DNA from: Pseudoclavibacter sp. 13-3
Lineage (GTDB): Bacteria; Actinomycetota; Actinomycetes; Actinomycetales; Microbacteriaceae
Direction of reading: 5' to 3'
DNA: 64,000 bases
Assembly (NCBI RefSeq): GCF_021168475.1
Contig: NZ_JAJOZT010000001.1
Coordinates: forward strand, 496,001 to 560,000
The notes below the pieces were generated by a model, which saw only the letters and a list, made by a program, of their open reading frames with translations, was not told the origin of the DNA and did no database searches. Shown piece by piece: positions 38,621 to 46,373 of the stretch (positions are counted from its first letter, which is position 1; every line of letters begins with the position of its first letter). The position numbers and the translations under genes are program-made.

Positions 38621-38667
38621 CTGTGCAGAGCGCACTGCTGCATTCGAGGCTGTGCAGAGCACACTGC
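38621..38667. repeat. two 18-bp tandem repeats with dyad symmetry
   Basis: CTGTGCAGAGCGCACTGC (38621-38638) and CTGTGCAGAGCACACTGC (38650-38667) differ at one base and are spaced 29 bp centre to centre. Each contains a near-palindrome (TGTGC-AGA-GCACA in the second). They lie in the 135-bp gap before yraN, downstream of the DUF2469 gene, so operator sites are a possibility. Confidence 0.85.
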
Positions 38668-38705
38668 CCTCGTGCTGACGCGTGACGCTTCTCAGACGAG
38701 TTCTA

Positions 38706-39032
38706 TCACTGTTCGTCGAGTGAAAGCTCACTGGGCAGTTCGAGATCGTGGGCGGCGAGCTCTTCGACGTTCACGTCTTTGTACGTCAGCACGCGCACCT
38801 GCTTGGCGAAGCGGTCAGACCGGTAGATGTCCCAGACCCAGACGTCGGTCAGATTCAGCTCGATGTAGAAATCGGGCCCGACCTCGCGTCGCTCGAGCTT
38901 GACGTCGTTGGCCAGATAGAAGCGGCGTTCTGTCTCGACCACGTACTTGAACATGTGCACGACATCGCGGTACTCGCGGTAGAGCGAGAGCTCTGCCTCG
39001 CGTTCATAGTCGTCGAAATCCTGAGGGTCCAT
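38706..39032 (-). CDS. DUF2469 family protein
   Basis: A 108-residue acidic protein of the DUF2469 family, widespread in actinobacteria next to rnhB and of unknown function. The family core YEREAELSLYREYRDVVHMF, then VVETERRFYLANDVKLE and VWDIYRSDRFAKQVRVLTYKDVNVEEL, is intact. I chose ATG 39032, which has GAGAGG 4 nt upstream; GTG 39044 is also in frame. It lies 13 nt after rnhB and is probably co-transcribed with it. Confidence 0.9.
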   Translation of the reverse strand: MDPQDFDDYEREAELSLYREYRDVVHMFKYVVETERRFYLANDVKLERREVGPDFYIELNLTDVWVWDIYRSDRFAKQVRVLTYKDVNVEELAAHDLELPSELSLDEQ

Positions 39033-39045
39033 ATCGCCTCTCACT

Positions 39046-39726
39046 CTAGCTGCCCTTCCTGCTCTTGTCGCCCCTGCCGCCAGACTGGTGCAGCCAGGTC
39101 AGGCGGTGCAGAGCAGACGGTCCGTGCTCGGCGATCGCGGCGAAATGCGCGGCGCTGCCATAGCCGCGATTCGTCTGCCATGAATACTGTGGGTACTGCT
39201 CGGCGTACACCGCCATGCGGTCGTCGCGATCGACCTTGGCGAGCACACTCGCGGCCGCCACCGACGCACAGTCGCGGTCGGCTTTGGCACGGATCACCAC
39301 ACGCACCTGGCAGGTCGCATGCAGCCCGGCGGTCAGCCAGTCTGACGAACCGTCCAGAATGACCACTGCCCGGGCCTCTGGCGGCTGCTCGGCCAGCAGC
39401 GCGTCGACGGCGCTTGAAGCGGCCTCGCGCAGACAGTTCACGATGCCGTCGCCGTCGATGCGGGTGTTGTCGACCGAGGCGACCGTCCAACCGGCCACCC
39501 ACTCGCGAATCGGCTCGACCAGGGCATGGCGACGACGGTCGGTGAGCGCCTTGGAATCGCGGAGTCCCTCAGGCCATGCCCCCGCATCCGCTCGAAGCGC
39601 GACCGCGCCCACGGTGACCGGGCCGGCAAGCGCGCCGCGACCGACCTCGTCGCAGCCGATCACGAGTGTCGCGCCGTCGGCGAAGAGCCGCTTCTCGAGT
39701 TCGAGAGAGGGATCGACCGACGCCAT
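39046..39726 (-). CDS. rnhB: ribonuclease HII
   Basis: A 226-residue RNase HII removing ribonucleotides and RNA primers from DNA. The catalytic Asp-Glu pair is at residues 26-27 in GCDEVGRGALAGPVTVGAV, with further Asp in ILDGSSDWL and in KADRDCASVAAASVLAKVDRD. The start is ATG 39726, sharing one base with the lepB stop (TGATG); a GTG at 39729 giving a GTGA overlap is equally close. The order lepB-rnhB-DUF2469 is conserved in actinobacteria. Confidence 0.95.
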   Translation of the reverse strand: MASVDPSLELEKRLFADGATLVIGCDEVGRGALAGPVTVGAVALRADAGAWPEGLRDSKALTDRRRHALVEPIREWVAGWTVASVDNTRIDGDGIVNCLREAASSAVDALLAEQPPEARAVVILDGSSDWLTAGLHATCQVRVVIRAKADRDCASVAAASVLAKVDRDDRMAVYAEQYPQYSWQTNRGYGSAAHFAAIAEHGPSALHRLTWLHQSGGRGDKSRKGS

Positions 39727-40481
39727 CACTCAGCAGACGACGACTGATCGGGCACGTCTGCGAAGACCTCGTGATGCGCGTCGACGCCCTGCCAGCGCGA
39801 CGAGGGCCAGGAGATCACGAAGGCTCTGCCGACGACTTGGTCGACGGCGACCATGCCCTTGCCCGGCTCGTCGATGTGCGCGCTCGAATCGCGCGAGTTG
39901 CCGCGGTTGTCACCCATCATCCAGAGCGAATCGGCGGGCACCGTCACATCGAAGGTGCGTGCGCATGAGGCATTGCCGGGGGCCACGTACGCCGACTCGT
40001 CGAGCTGAACGCCGTTGACGCTCAGCGGCCCGCCGACGCGCTCGCACACCAGGTGGTCGCCTTCGACGCCGATGATGCGCTTGACCAGGTACTGGTGGCT
40101 GTCCGAGTCGCCGAGGCCGACGAAGGTGAGAGCGTCTTGAACGCCTCTGCCCAGGCTCCAGCCCTGGGCCGCAGCCGATGGAGCGGCCAGCCAGCCGCCC
40201 GGATCCTGGAAGACCACGACGTCGCCGCGTGAGACGCCGAAGGGTTTGGGCTGCAGTCGGTTGACCAGCACGCGGTCGCCGACCTGCAGCGTCTGCTCCA
40301 TCGATCCCGAGGGAATCGAGAAGGTGCGCACCAGGAACGTGCGCAGCAGGGTCGAGAGGATGAGCGCGACGACGATGATCACCGCGACGTCGCGCAGCAT
40401 CAGCAGCCCGCGCGATCTGCCCGACCGCTGGTCGCTCGGAATCTGAGACTCCTCTGAGTCAAGCACCTCTTCGCCGCTCAC
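39726..40481 (-). CDS. lepB: signal peptidase I
   Basis: A 251-residue type I signal peptidase that removes Sec and Tat leaders. One membrane helix (about 31-49) precedes the catalytic Ser60 (SIPSGSMEQTL) and Lys134 (YLVKRIIGVEGD). Box E MGDNRGNSRDSSAH is present near residue 215. The N-terminus is Ser/Glu/Asp-rich and cytosolic. The start is GTG 40481 behind GAGAGAGG. It is downstream of rplS and separated from it by a strong hairpin. Confidence 0.95.
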   Translation of the reverse strand: MSGEEVLDSEESQIPSDQRSGRSRGLLMLRDVAVIIVVALILSTLLRTFLVRTFSIPSGSMEQTLQVGDRVLVNRLQPKPFGVSRGDVVVFQDPGGWLAAPSAAAQGWSLGRGVQDALTFVGLGDSDSHQYLVKRIIGVEGDHLVCERVGGPLSVNGVQLDESAYVAPGNASCARTFDVTVPADSLWMMGDNRGNSRDSSAHIDEPGKGMVAVDQVVGRAFVISWPSSRWQGVDAHHEVFADVPDQSSSAE

Positions 40482-40537
40482 CGGTTGGCCTCTCTCTCAT
40501 GCTCTGCGTTCGCCGCGCAAAGTCGGCGTGGTGACGA

Positions 40538-40582
40538 CAACGGCCAGCGGGCGCCGCACTGCGACGCATCCGCTGGCCGTTG
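40538..40582 (-). terminator. strong hairpin between rplS and lepB
   Basis: A perfect 13-bp stem (40538-40550 with 40570-40582) with a 19-nt loop just after rplS. It has no T-run, so it may be a processing or stabilising structure rather than an efficient terminator. Confidence 0.5.
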
Positions 40583-40594
40583 AACGCGATTCGA

Positions 40595-40939
40595 TCAGCG
40601 CTTCTCGCGAATCTTCGCTGCCTTGCCGCGCAGCGAGCGCAGGTAGTACAGCTTGGCGCGACGAACGTCGCCGCGCGAGACGAGCTCGATCTTGTCGATC
40701 ACCGGCGAGTGCACCGGGAAGGTGCGCTCGACGCCGACCTGGAACGAGATCTTGCGCACGGTGAAGGTCTCGCGCACACCGGCACCCTGGCGCTTGAGCA
40801 CGACGCCCTGGAACACCTGGATACGGCTGCGGTTGCCCTCGATGATGTTGACGTGCACCTTGACGGTGTCACCGGCGCGGAAGTCTGGGATGTCGCTCTT
40901 CAGCGATGCTGCGTCGACTTTGTCCAGCGTGTTGCTCAT
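40595..40939 (-). CDS. rplS: 50S ribosomal protein L19
   Basis: A 114-residue L19, standard length, located at the 30S-50S bridge. Core blocks are [41 protein letters not shown] and [19 protein letters not shown]. It starts at ATG 40939. The 229-bp gap to trmD contains a 16-bp leader hairpin ending 20 nt before the start codon, so expression may be controlled there. Confidence 0.96.
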   Translation of the reverse strand: MSNTLDKVDAASLKSDIPDFRAGDTVKVHVNIIEGNRSRIQVFQGVVLKRQGAGVRETFTVRKISFQVGVERTFPVHSPVIDKIELVSRGDVRRAKLYYLRSLRGKAAKIREKR

Positions 40940-40959
40940 GAGTTCTTCGCTCTCTGCAC

Positions 40960-41026
40960 CTGCCGCAGGTCAGGAGCGTGAATGCGTAACGATTCGGATG
41001 TGTCGACGATCGCTCCCCTGCGGCAG
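40960..41026 (-). promoter_or_regulatory. rplS leader hairpin (candidate ribosomal-protein leader)
   Basis: Stem of 10 + 6 bp: ctgccgcagg (40960-40969) with 41017-41026, a 3-nt bulge, then ggagcg (40973-40978) with 41011-41016, and a 32-nt loop. It sits in the 229-bp gap before rplS, ends 20 nt before its ATG and has no T-run. A possible promoter (TTGCGG, 17 nt, CAAGAT) lies upstream on the minus strand. Confidence 0.6.
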
Positions 41027-41168
41027 AGACAAGCCGATGACACAATCTCTCATCTTGCCACATGCCGAGGTGAGCCGCAAACCTCTGGCGACACGGCGAC
41101 GGATGCACCGCGCACGCCCGCCGCTGCGGTTCGGTCACGAGCATGCGGGCTGCATTCGACTGCGCTCG

Positions 41169-41876
41169 TCAGGGCAGCAGGTCGGGTCGCATGCTCCGGG
41201 TGCGCGAGACGCTCTGCTCGTGCTGCCACTCGGCGACGAGACGGTGGTTGCCGCTGAGCAGCACGGCAGGCACCTCGAGACCGCGCCACTCGGCGGGCTT
41301 CGTGTAGCTCGGGTGCTCGAGCAGGCCACGGTTGTGCGACTCTTCGACCAGCGACTCGGGGTTGCCGATCACGCCGGGCAGCAGGCGGGCGACGGCTTCG
41401 ACGACGACCAGAACGGCGACCTCGCCGCCGTTGAGCACGTAGTCGCCGATGCTGATCTCACCGGTGCGCCAGTGCGCAGCGGCGTAGTCCACGACGCGCT
41501 GATCGATGCCCTCGTAGCGGCCGCAGCAGAAGACGATGTGCCGTTCGTGCGAGAGCTCGACCGCACGCTGCTGGGTGAATACCGCACCGGCAGGAGTCGT
41601 GAACAGCACCAGTGGGTCGTCGGCGCCGGCGAGCACGTCGTCGAACGCCTCGCCCCAGGGCTCGGGACGCATCACCATGCCCGCGCCCCCGCCGTACGGG
41701 GTGTCGTCGACCGTGCGGTGCACGTCGTGAGTGTAGTCGCGCAGGCTGTGCACGCGCAGATCGATGATGCCCCGATCGACCGATCTGCCGACCAGCGACA
41801 GCCTCAGCGCGTCGAGGTACTCGGGAAAGATCGTGATGACGTCGATGCGCAGGCGCGCCCGCTCAGCGGCGCTCAT
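41169..41876 (-). CDS. trmD: tRNA (guanine-N1)-methyltransferase
   Basis: A 235-residue knotted SPOUT methyltransferase making m1G37, which prevents frameshifting. The N-terminal block [18 protein letters not shown], the [17 protein letters not shown] loop and the SAM-binding knot ([29 protein letters not shown]) are intact. The ATG at 41876 overlaps the rimM stop (ATGA). It belongs to the rpsP-khpA-rimM-trmD operon. Confidence 0.95.
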   Translation of the reverse strand: MSAAERARLRIDVITIFPEYLDALRLSLVGRSVDRGIIDLRVHSLRDYTHDVHRTVDDTPYGGGAGMVMRPEPWGEAFDDVLAGADDPLVLFTTPAGAVFTQQRAVELSHERHIVFCCGRYEGIDQRVVDYAAAHWRTGEISIGDYVLNGGEVAVLVVVEAVARLLPGVIGNPESLVEESHNRGLLEHPSYTKPAEWRGLEVPAVLLSGNHRLVAEWQHEQSVSRTRSMRPDLLP

Positions 41877-42526
41877 GCGTTGTCGGCGCCATCGGCTGTT
41901 GACGAAGCCTTCTCTGAGCCGGGCGAGGACTGCCCCTTCACCTCGGCCACGACATCCGCCACCTCTTGGGCAGGCACCTCGTCGGCCTCGTCTTCGCCGT
42001 CGGCTGCAGGCTCGAACAGCCCACCGGGCGGGGTGATGGTGACGGTGCGCTCGTCGAGATCGACGCCGGTCACGAAGTGTTTGACGAAAGGCAGCAGCAC
42101 TTCGTCGTTCTCGGTCTGAATCGCGAGGATGTCCTGGCCGGGCAGGTGATCGACTCGCGAGACCGTGCCGACGGCCTCGCCATTGCGCATCACCACGAGG
42201 TCGACGAGCTGGTGATCGTACCAGGCGTCGGTCTCTTCGGGCAGCTTGGTCTCATCCTGATCGATGGTCAGAATGGCCTTGGCGATGGTCTCTGCCGCCG
42301 TGCGGTCAGGGATCTCTGCGAAGAAGGCGACCGGACTGGTGTTGTACCAGCGCAGTTCGCGCAGAGAGATGGTGCGGCCGTGCCATGGGGATTTGGCCGG
42401 CACCTGCAGGTTGAAAGTGGCGCCCGGAACCAGGCGCCGCTCGGGCTCATCGGTGTACAGCTCTACCTTGAGGCCACCTTTGAGCCCGTGCGGCTTGGTC
42501 AGACGGGCGATGCGAAGCTGCAGCAT
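41873..42526 (-). CDS. rimM: 16S rRNA processing protein RimM
   Basis: A 217-residue 30S maturation factor. The N-terminal RimM domain ([20 protein letters not shown], about 5-95) and PRC-barrel domain (about 100-170: [42 protein letters not shown]) are present. The acidic C-terminal tail (about 172-217, Glu/Asp/Ala/Ser-rich) exceeds the usual end and is typical of actinobacteria. The ATG at 42526 lies 3 nt after the khpA stop. Confidence 0.93.
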   Translation of the reverse strand: MLQLRIARLTKPHGLKGGLKVELYTDEPERRLVPGATFNLQVPAKSPWHGRTISLRELRWYNTSPVAFFAEIPDRTAAETIAKAILTIDQDETKLPEETDAWYDHQLVDLVVMRNGEAVGTVSRVDHLPGQDILAIQTENDEVLLPFVKHFVTGVDLDERTVTITPPGGLFEPAADGEDEADEVPAQEVADVVAEVKGQSSPGSEKASSTADGADNA

Positions 42527-42529
42527 GAC

Positions 42530-42772
42530 CTATGCGTCGGTGTCGACGATGTTGACCCGCACGCGACGGCCGTCGGCCAGGGCGTCGACCACAGTGCGGA
42601 GTGCCTGCGCCGTGCGCCCTGAACGACCGATCACGCGGCCCAGGTCATCGGGTGCGACACGCACGTCGATGACGTCGGCCCGAGCGGTGTGCCGCTCATC
42701 GACGGTGACGTCGTCAGGGCTGCTGACGATGCCACGCACCAGATGGTCAACGGTCTGCTGCAGCATGCTCAC
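42530..42772 (-). CDS. khpA: KH-domain RNA-binding protein KhpA
   Basis: An 80-residue single-KH-domain protein. The GXXG loop is in [20 protein letters not shown]. KhpA forms complexes with KhpB/Jag and binds many RNAs in Gram-positive bacteria, and this position between rpsP and rimM is standard. The start is GTG 42772, overlapping the rpsP stop (GTGA); an internal ATG at 42766 would remove two residues only. Confidence 0.93.
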   Translation of the reverse strand: MSMLQQTVDHLVRGIVSSPDDVTVDERHTARADVIDVRVAPDDLGRVIGRSGRTAQALRTVVDALADGRRVRVNIVDTDA

Positions 42773-43182
42773 GCCTCGTCAGCGGCGGGCTCGGCTGCGG
42801 CCTCTGCCTCGGCGGCGGGAGCGGCCTTCTTCTCGGTCTTGGGCAGCAGCACCGACTTCTTGGCGGTGTCGCGCTCGAACTTCACCTTGGCCTCAGGGGC
42901 CTTGACGGTGCTCTTGGCGTCTTTCTCGCCCTTGAACTTCGCCCAGTCACCGGTCAGGGTGAGCAGCTTGAACAGCTGGTCAGAGGGCTGAGCGCCCACC
43001 GACAGCCAGTACTGCGCGCGATCTGAGTCGATCTCGATCAGCGAGGGGTGCATGGTCGGCACGTAGCGGCCGATCTCCTCGATGACGCGACCATCGCGCT
43101 TGGCTCGTGAATCGGTGACCACGACGCGAAACTCGGGTGCGTGGACCTTGCCGAAGCGCTTCAGACGGATTTTGACAGACAC
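42769..43182 (-). CDS. rpsP: 30S ribosomal protein S16
   Basis: A 137-residue S16. The conserved first 80 residues ([61 protein letters not shown]) are followed by a Lys/Ala/Glu-rich tail of about 50 residues. The start is GTG 43182 with GGAG upstream. The 217-bp region before it, shared with the divergent ligase gene, holds a leader hairpin (GTCGTG/CACGAC, 43217-43240) and a probable promoter I could not place. Confidence 0.94.
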   Translation of the reverse strand: MSVKIRLKRFGKVHAPEFRVVVTDSRAKRDGRVIEEIGRYVPTMHPSLIEIDSDRAQYWLSVGAQPSDQLFKLLTLTGDWAKFKGEKDAKSTVKAPEAKVKFERDTAKKSVLLPKTEKKAAPAAEAEAAAEPAADEA

Positions 43183-43387
43183 AATGCTCCTGTAATTCAG
43201 ATTCGATTCGAACCCAGTCGTGGGTGTGGGGCCTCACGACGGAAAGCTCTGGATGATCGCGGGCATGCAGATGAGAGGGTCTGCGCGCCCACGGGTTACC
43301 GACTGTCTATTGTGCCACACTCCGCACCGTTTGTGTGCCACATGACGCTGTGACGCGCCATGACGCCACGTGCGCAGCGCAGACCAC

Positions 43388-43393
43388 TACGCT
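43388..43393 (+). promoter_or_regulatory. -10-like box of the YbdK-like gene (leaderless geometry)
   Basis: TACGCT, 6 nt, then ATG at 43400, with no ribosome binding site between. Confidence 0.4.
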
Positions 43394-43399
43394 TTACCC

Positions 43400-44536
43400 A
43401 TGCGCATCGACTTCGCTCAGTCCCGCCCATCGACGCTCGGCGTCGAATGGGAGGTGGTGCTGATTGACCGCAGCACACGGGAGCCCGCCTCACGTGCTGC
43501 CGAGATCCACGACGCCCTGCAGGGCACGCCGGTCGCCGCTCGCCTCGATCACGAGCTGCTCGAGAACACCGTCGAGATCGTCACCGGCGTGCACGGCACC
43601 GTGTCGTCTGCCCTCGGCGAGATCGAACAGGTGAGCACTGCGCTCGCTGCGACGGCCGACGAGCTGGGCCTCGGCATCCTCTGCGCCGGCGTGCACCCGT
43701 TCGCCAAGGCGACGCAGCAGCCGTACACGCGCAACGAGCGGTATCAGAAGCTGATCGACCGCACCCAGTGGTGGGGTCGCATGATGGCCATCTACGGCGT
43801 GCACGTGCACGTCGGCGTCGACGACCGCCGCAAGGCCGTGCCTCTGGTCAACGGGCTGCTCGGCTATCTGCCGCACCTGCAGGCCCTCAGCGCGTCGAGC
43901 CCCTGGTGGGAGGGCGTGAACACGGGCTACGCGTCGAATCGGGCGATGATGTTCCGTCAGCTGCCGACGGCCGGGCTGCCGCCGCACGTCGAGACGTGGC
44001 AGGACTTCGAGACCTTCGTGGCCGGCGCGCTGCAGACCGGGGTGATCGACCAGCTCAACGAGATTCGCTGGGATGTTCGCCCTGCGCCGAAGTTCGGCAC
44101 GGTCGAGAACCGCGTGTGCGACGGCCCGCCGACCCTGCTCGAGGTCGGGGCGCTCACCGCGTTCATCCAGTGCGCGGTCGACGAGCTCAGCGAGCAGATC
44201 GAGACGGGTCGTGCGCCCGAGCGCATTCCCGACTGGGCGATCGCCGAGAACAAGTGGCGCGCAGCGCGCTACGGGCTGCCCACGGTGTTCATCGCCGACC
44301 AGAATCTCACGGAGCGCAGCATCATCGACGACACGCTCGAGCTGCTCGACCGCTGGCAGCCCCGTGCCCAGAGACTGGGCTGCGCCGAGCAGCTCGCCGA
44401 CGTCGAGACCATCATTCGCGGCGGTGCCAGCTACCAGCGTCAGCTGCGCGTCGCTTCACAGCACGGCGGCGATCTGCATGCCGTCGTCGATGCGCTGATG
44501 GCCGAGTTCGAGGCGGGGCGACCGCTCGACCGCTGA
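43400..44536 (+). CDS. YbdK/EgtA-like carboxylate-amine ligase (glutamate-cysteine ligase type 2)
   Basis: A 378-residue enzyme of the GCS2 family. Blocks are TLGVEWEVVLIDRSTREPAS (N-terminus), LDHELLENTVEIVTGVHGT, YGVHVHVGVDDRRKAVPLVN and NEIRWDVRPAPKFGTVENRVCD. This family joins glutamate to an amine through an acyl-phosphate, with cysteine as known substrate in some members (YbdK, EgtA relatives). Gamma-glutamylcysteine would serve ergothioneine or glutathione-like synthesis, but no such genes are nearby. It starts at ATG 43400, 6 nt after a -10 box, and lies alone on the plus strand between ffh and rpsP. Confidence 0.85.
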   Translation: MRIDFAQSRPSTLGVEWEVVLIDRSTREPASRAAEIHDALQGTPVAARLDHELLENTVEIVTGVHGTVSSALGEIEQVSTALAATADELGLGILCAGVHPFAKATQQPYTRNERYQKLIDRTQWWGRMMAIYGVHVHVGVDDRRKAVPLVNGLLGYLPHLQALSASSPWWEGVNTGYASNRAMMFRQLPTAGLPPHVETWQDFETFVAGALQTGVIDQLNEIRWDVRPAPKFGTVENRVCDGPPTLLEVGALTAFIQCAVDELSEQIETGRAPERIPDWAIAENKWRAARYGLPTVFIADQNLTERSIIDDTLELLDRWQPRAQRLGCAEQLADVETIIRGGASYQRQLRVASQHGGDLHAVVDALMAEFEAGRPLDR

Positions 44537-44621
44537 GCTGCGAGCAGCGAGGGTCAGAGCGTACTCCCGCCGCTCGGGCAGCTCGCGCAGAGCCGCTGCG
44601 CGGTGGTGACCGCGCGTGCGA

Positions 44622-46256
44622 TCAGCGTTTGAACAGGCCGCCGAGGCCGGGCACCTCGTTCGGGTCGATGCGCGGCGGAGCCCCTGCAGCCTCTCCCGTG
44701 CCCTCGCCACCGGCCGGCCCGCCGGCCGCGCCGAAAGCCGATCCCGCAGCGCCGGCCCCGAATGCGGATGCCGCCTGCGAGAGCGAGCGCTCGGTCGCCT
44801 TGGTCTGCTGGTCGCGAAGCTCGGCCTCCTGCTGGGCCCGCTTCGCCGGGTTGCCGCTCTTGGCCTTGCCCTTCTTGCCCTTGCCCTTGACGTTCTTGCG
44901 CTTCTGCCCGCCGTGCCCCATGGCTCCCATGCCCGGAAGATTCGGTACGCCGCCGCGGGCAACCGACTTCATCATCTTGGCCGCCTGCTCGAAGCGCTGC
45001 ACGAGGCTGTTCACCTCGCTGACGGTGGTGCCCGAACCGTTGGCGATGCGCAGCCGGCGTGAACCGTTGAGCAGCTTGGGGTTCTGTCGCTCGGCCTTGG
45101 TCATCGACTGGATGATCGCCTCGGTGCGGGTCAGCTGCGACTCGTCGAACTGCTCGAGCTGCTGACGCATGCCAGCCGCTCCCGGCATCATGCCGAGCAG
45201 CTTCTTCATCGAGCCCATCTTCTTGATCTGCTGCATCTGCTGCAGAAAGTCGTCGAGGGTGAAGGCGTCCTTCGCGATCTTCTCGGCGACTCTGCGCGCC
45301 TCCTCCTCGTCGAAGGTGCGCTGCGCCTCTTCGATCAGGGTGAGCACGTCGCCCATGTCGAGGATGCGTTTGGCCTGGCGGTCGGGGTGGAAGATCTCGA
45401 GATCGTCGAGACGCTCGCCGGTCGAGGCGAAGAGGATCGGCTTGCCCGTGACGCTCACCACTGAGAGCGCGGCGCCGCCGCGGGTGTCGCCGTCGAGCTT
45501 CGAGAGCACGACACCGGTGAAGTCGACGCCCTCGTTGAAGGCCTGCGCCGTGGCGACGGCATCCTGACCGATCATCGCATCGATCACGAAGAGCACCTCG
45601 TCGGGGTTGATCGCCCGACGGATGTCACTCGCCTGCTTCATCATCTCTGCGTCGACGCCGGTTCGACCGGCGGTGTCGACGATGACCACGTCGTACTGCT
45701 TGTCGCGAGCGTACGAGATCGAGTGCTTGGCCACCTCGACCGGGTTGCCGATGCCGTTGCCGGGCTCAGGCGCGTAGACCGGCACTCCGGCCTGCTCGCC
45801 GACCACCTGCAGCTGGCCGACGGCGTTGGGGCGCTGCAGGTCGGCGGCGACGAGAATCGGTGTGTGGCCGTCTTTGGCCAGGAACTTCGCCAGCTTGCCG
45901 GCGAAGGTGGTCTTGCCGGCACCCTGCAGGCCGGCCAGCATGATGACCGTGGGCGGCTGCTTCGCGAGCTGCAGTCGGCGGGTCTGCCCGCCGAGGATGT
46001 TGGTGAGCTCTTCGTCGACGATCTTCACGACCTGCTGCGCCGGGTTCAGCGCCTGGTTGACCTCGTCTGAGAGCGCGCGTTCGCGCACGGTGGAGGTGAA
46101 GCCCTTGACCACACTCAGCGCGACGTCGGCGTCGAGCAGGGCGCGGCGGATCTCGCGCACGGTGGCGTCGACGTCGGCAGGAGACAGCTTGCCCTTGGTG
46201 CGCAGGTGCGCGAAGGTCTGGACCAGCCGTTCAGAGAGATTCGAGAAAGTAGCCAT
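44622..46256 (-). CDS. ffh: signal recognition particle protein Ffh
   Basis: A 544-residue SRP GTPase. The N and G domains carry GLQGAGKTTFAGKLAK (G1, about 108), VDTAGRTGVDAEM (G3), and VLSKLDGDTRGGAALS (G4-G5). The Met-rich M domain follows (about 325-440, QMQQIKKMGSMKKLLGMMPG and the RRLRIANGSGT RNA-binding helix). The C-terminal 100 residues are a low-complexity Lys/Gly/Ala extension. It binds the 4.5S RNA and signal peptides and docks on FtsY, which is encoded at 49557-50453. The ATG at 46256 follows a TAGAAT -10 box by 9 nt. No 4.5S RNA gene was recognised here. Confidence 0.96.
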   Translation of the reverse strand: MATFSNLSERLVQTFAHLRTKGKLSPADVDATVREIRRALLDADVALSVVKGFTSTVRERALSDEVNQALNPAQQVVKIVDEELTNILGGQTRRLQLAKQPPTVIMLAGLQGAGKTTFAGKLAKFLAKDGHTPILVAADLQRPNAVGQLQVVGEQAGVPVYAPEPGNGIGNPVEVAKHSISYARDKQYDVVIVDTAGRTGVDAEMMKQASDIRRAINPDEVLFVIDAMIGQDAVATAQAFNEGVDFTGVVLSKLDGDTRGGAALSVVSVTGKPILFASTGERLDDLEIFHPDRQAKRILDMGDVLTLIEEAQRTFDEEEARRVAEKIAKDAFTLDDFLQQMQQIKKMGSMKKLLGMMPGAAGMRQQLEQFDESQLTRTEAIIQSMTKAERQNPKLLNGSRRLRIANGSGTTVSEVNSLVQRFEQAAKMMKSVARGGVPNLPGMGAMGHGGQKRKNVKGKGKKGKAKSGNPAKRAQQEAELRDQQTKATERSLSQAASAFGAGAAGSAFGAAGGPAGGEGTGEAAGAPPRIDPNEVPGLGGLFKR

Positions 46257-46265
46257 ATCGGGTCG

Positions 46266-46271
46266 ATTCTA
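46266..46271 (-). promoter_or_regulatory. -10 box of ffh (leaderless geometry)
   Basis: TAGAAT on the minus strand, 9 nt before the ffh ATG. It is the best match to TATAAT among the leaderless set. Confidence 0.5.
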
Positions 46272-46310
46272 GCCGACGCGGGCGCGTTGTGCGGAGTCGT
46301 CTCTCAACGC

Positions 46311-46322
46311 TCGAACGTTCGA
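46311..46322. repeat. 12-bp perfect palindrome upstream of ffh
   Basis: TCGAACGTTCGA lies 40-50 bp upstream of the ffh -10 box, between pfkA and ffh. It shares halves with the actinobacterial SOS box but lacks its 4-bp centre. Confidence 0.7.
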
Positions 46323-46373
46323 CCCCGGATACGCAGATTCGACGCGCAGACGCGAGACCGCCGTCTCAGAGGC

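Noticed and set aside
40960-41026. Hairpin as a simple trmD terminator
   Set aside because: It lies about 140 bp past trmD, lacks a T-run and is 20 nt before rplS, which fits a leader element better; termination is not excluded.
43199-43215. TTCGAAT-type T-loop-like sequence before rpsP
   Set aside because: No acceptor, D or anticodon stems can be built around it, so it is not a tRNA gene.
46311-46322. Palindrome as a LexA (SOS) box
   Set aside because: The actinobacterial SOS box needs four bases between the two half-sites; here the halves are fused.
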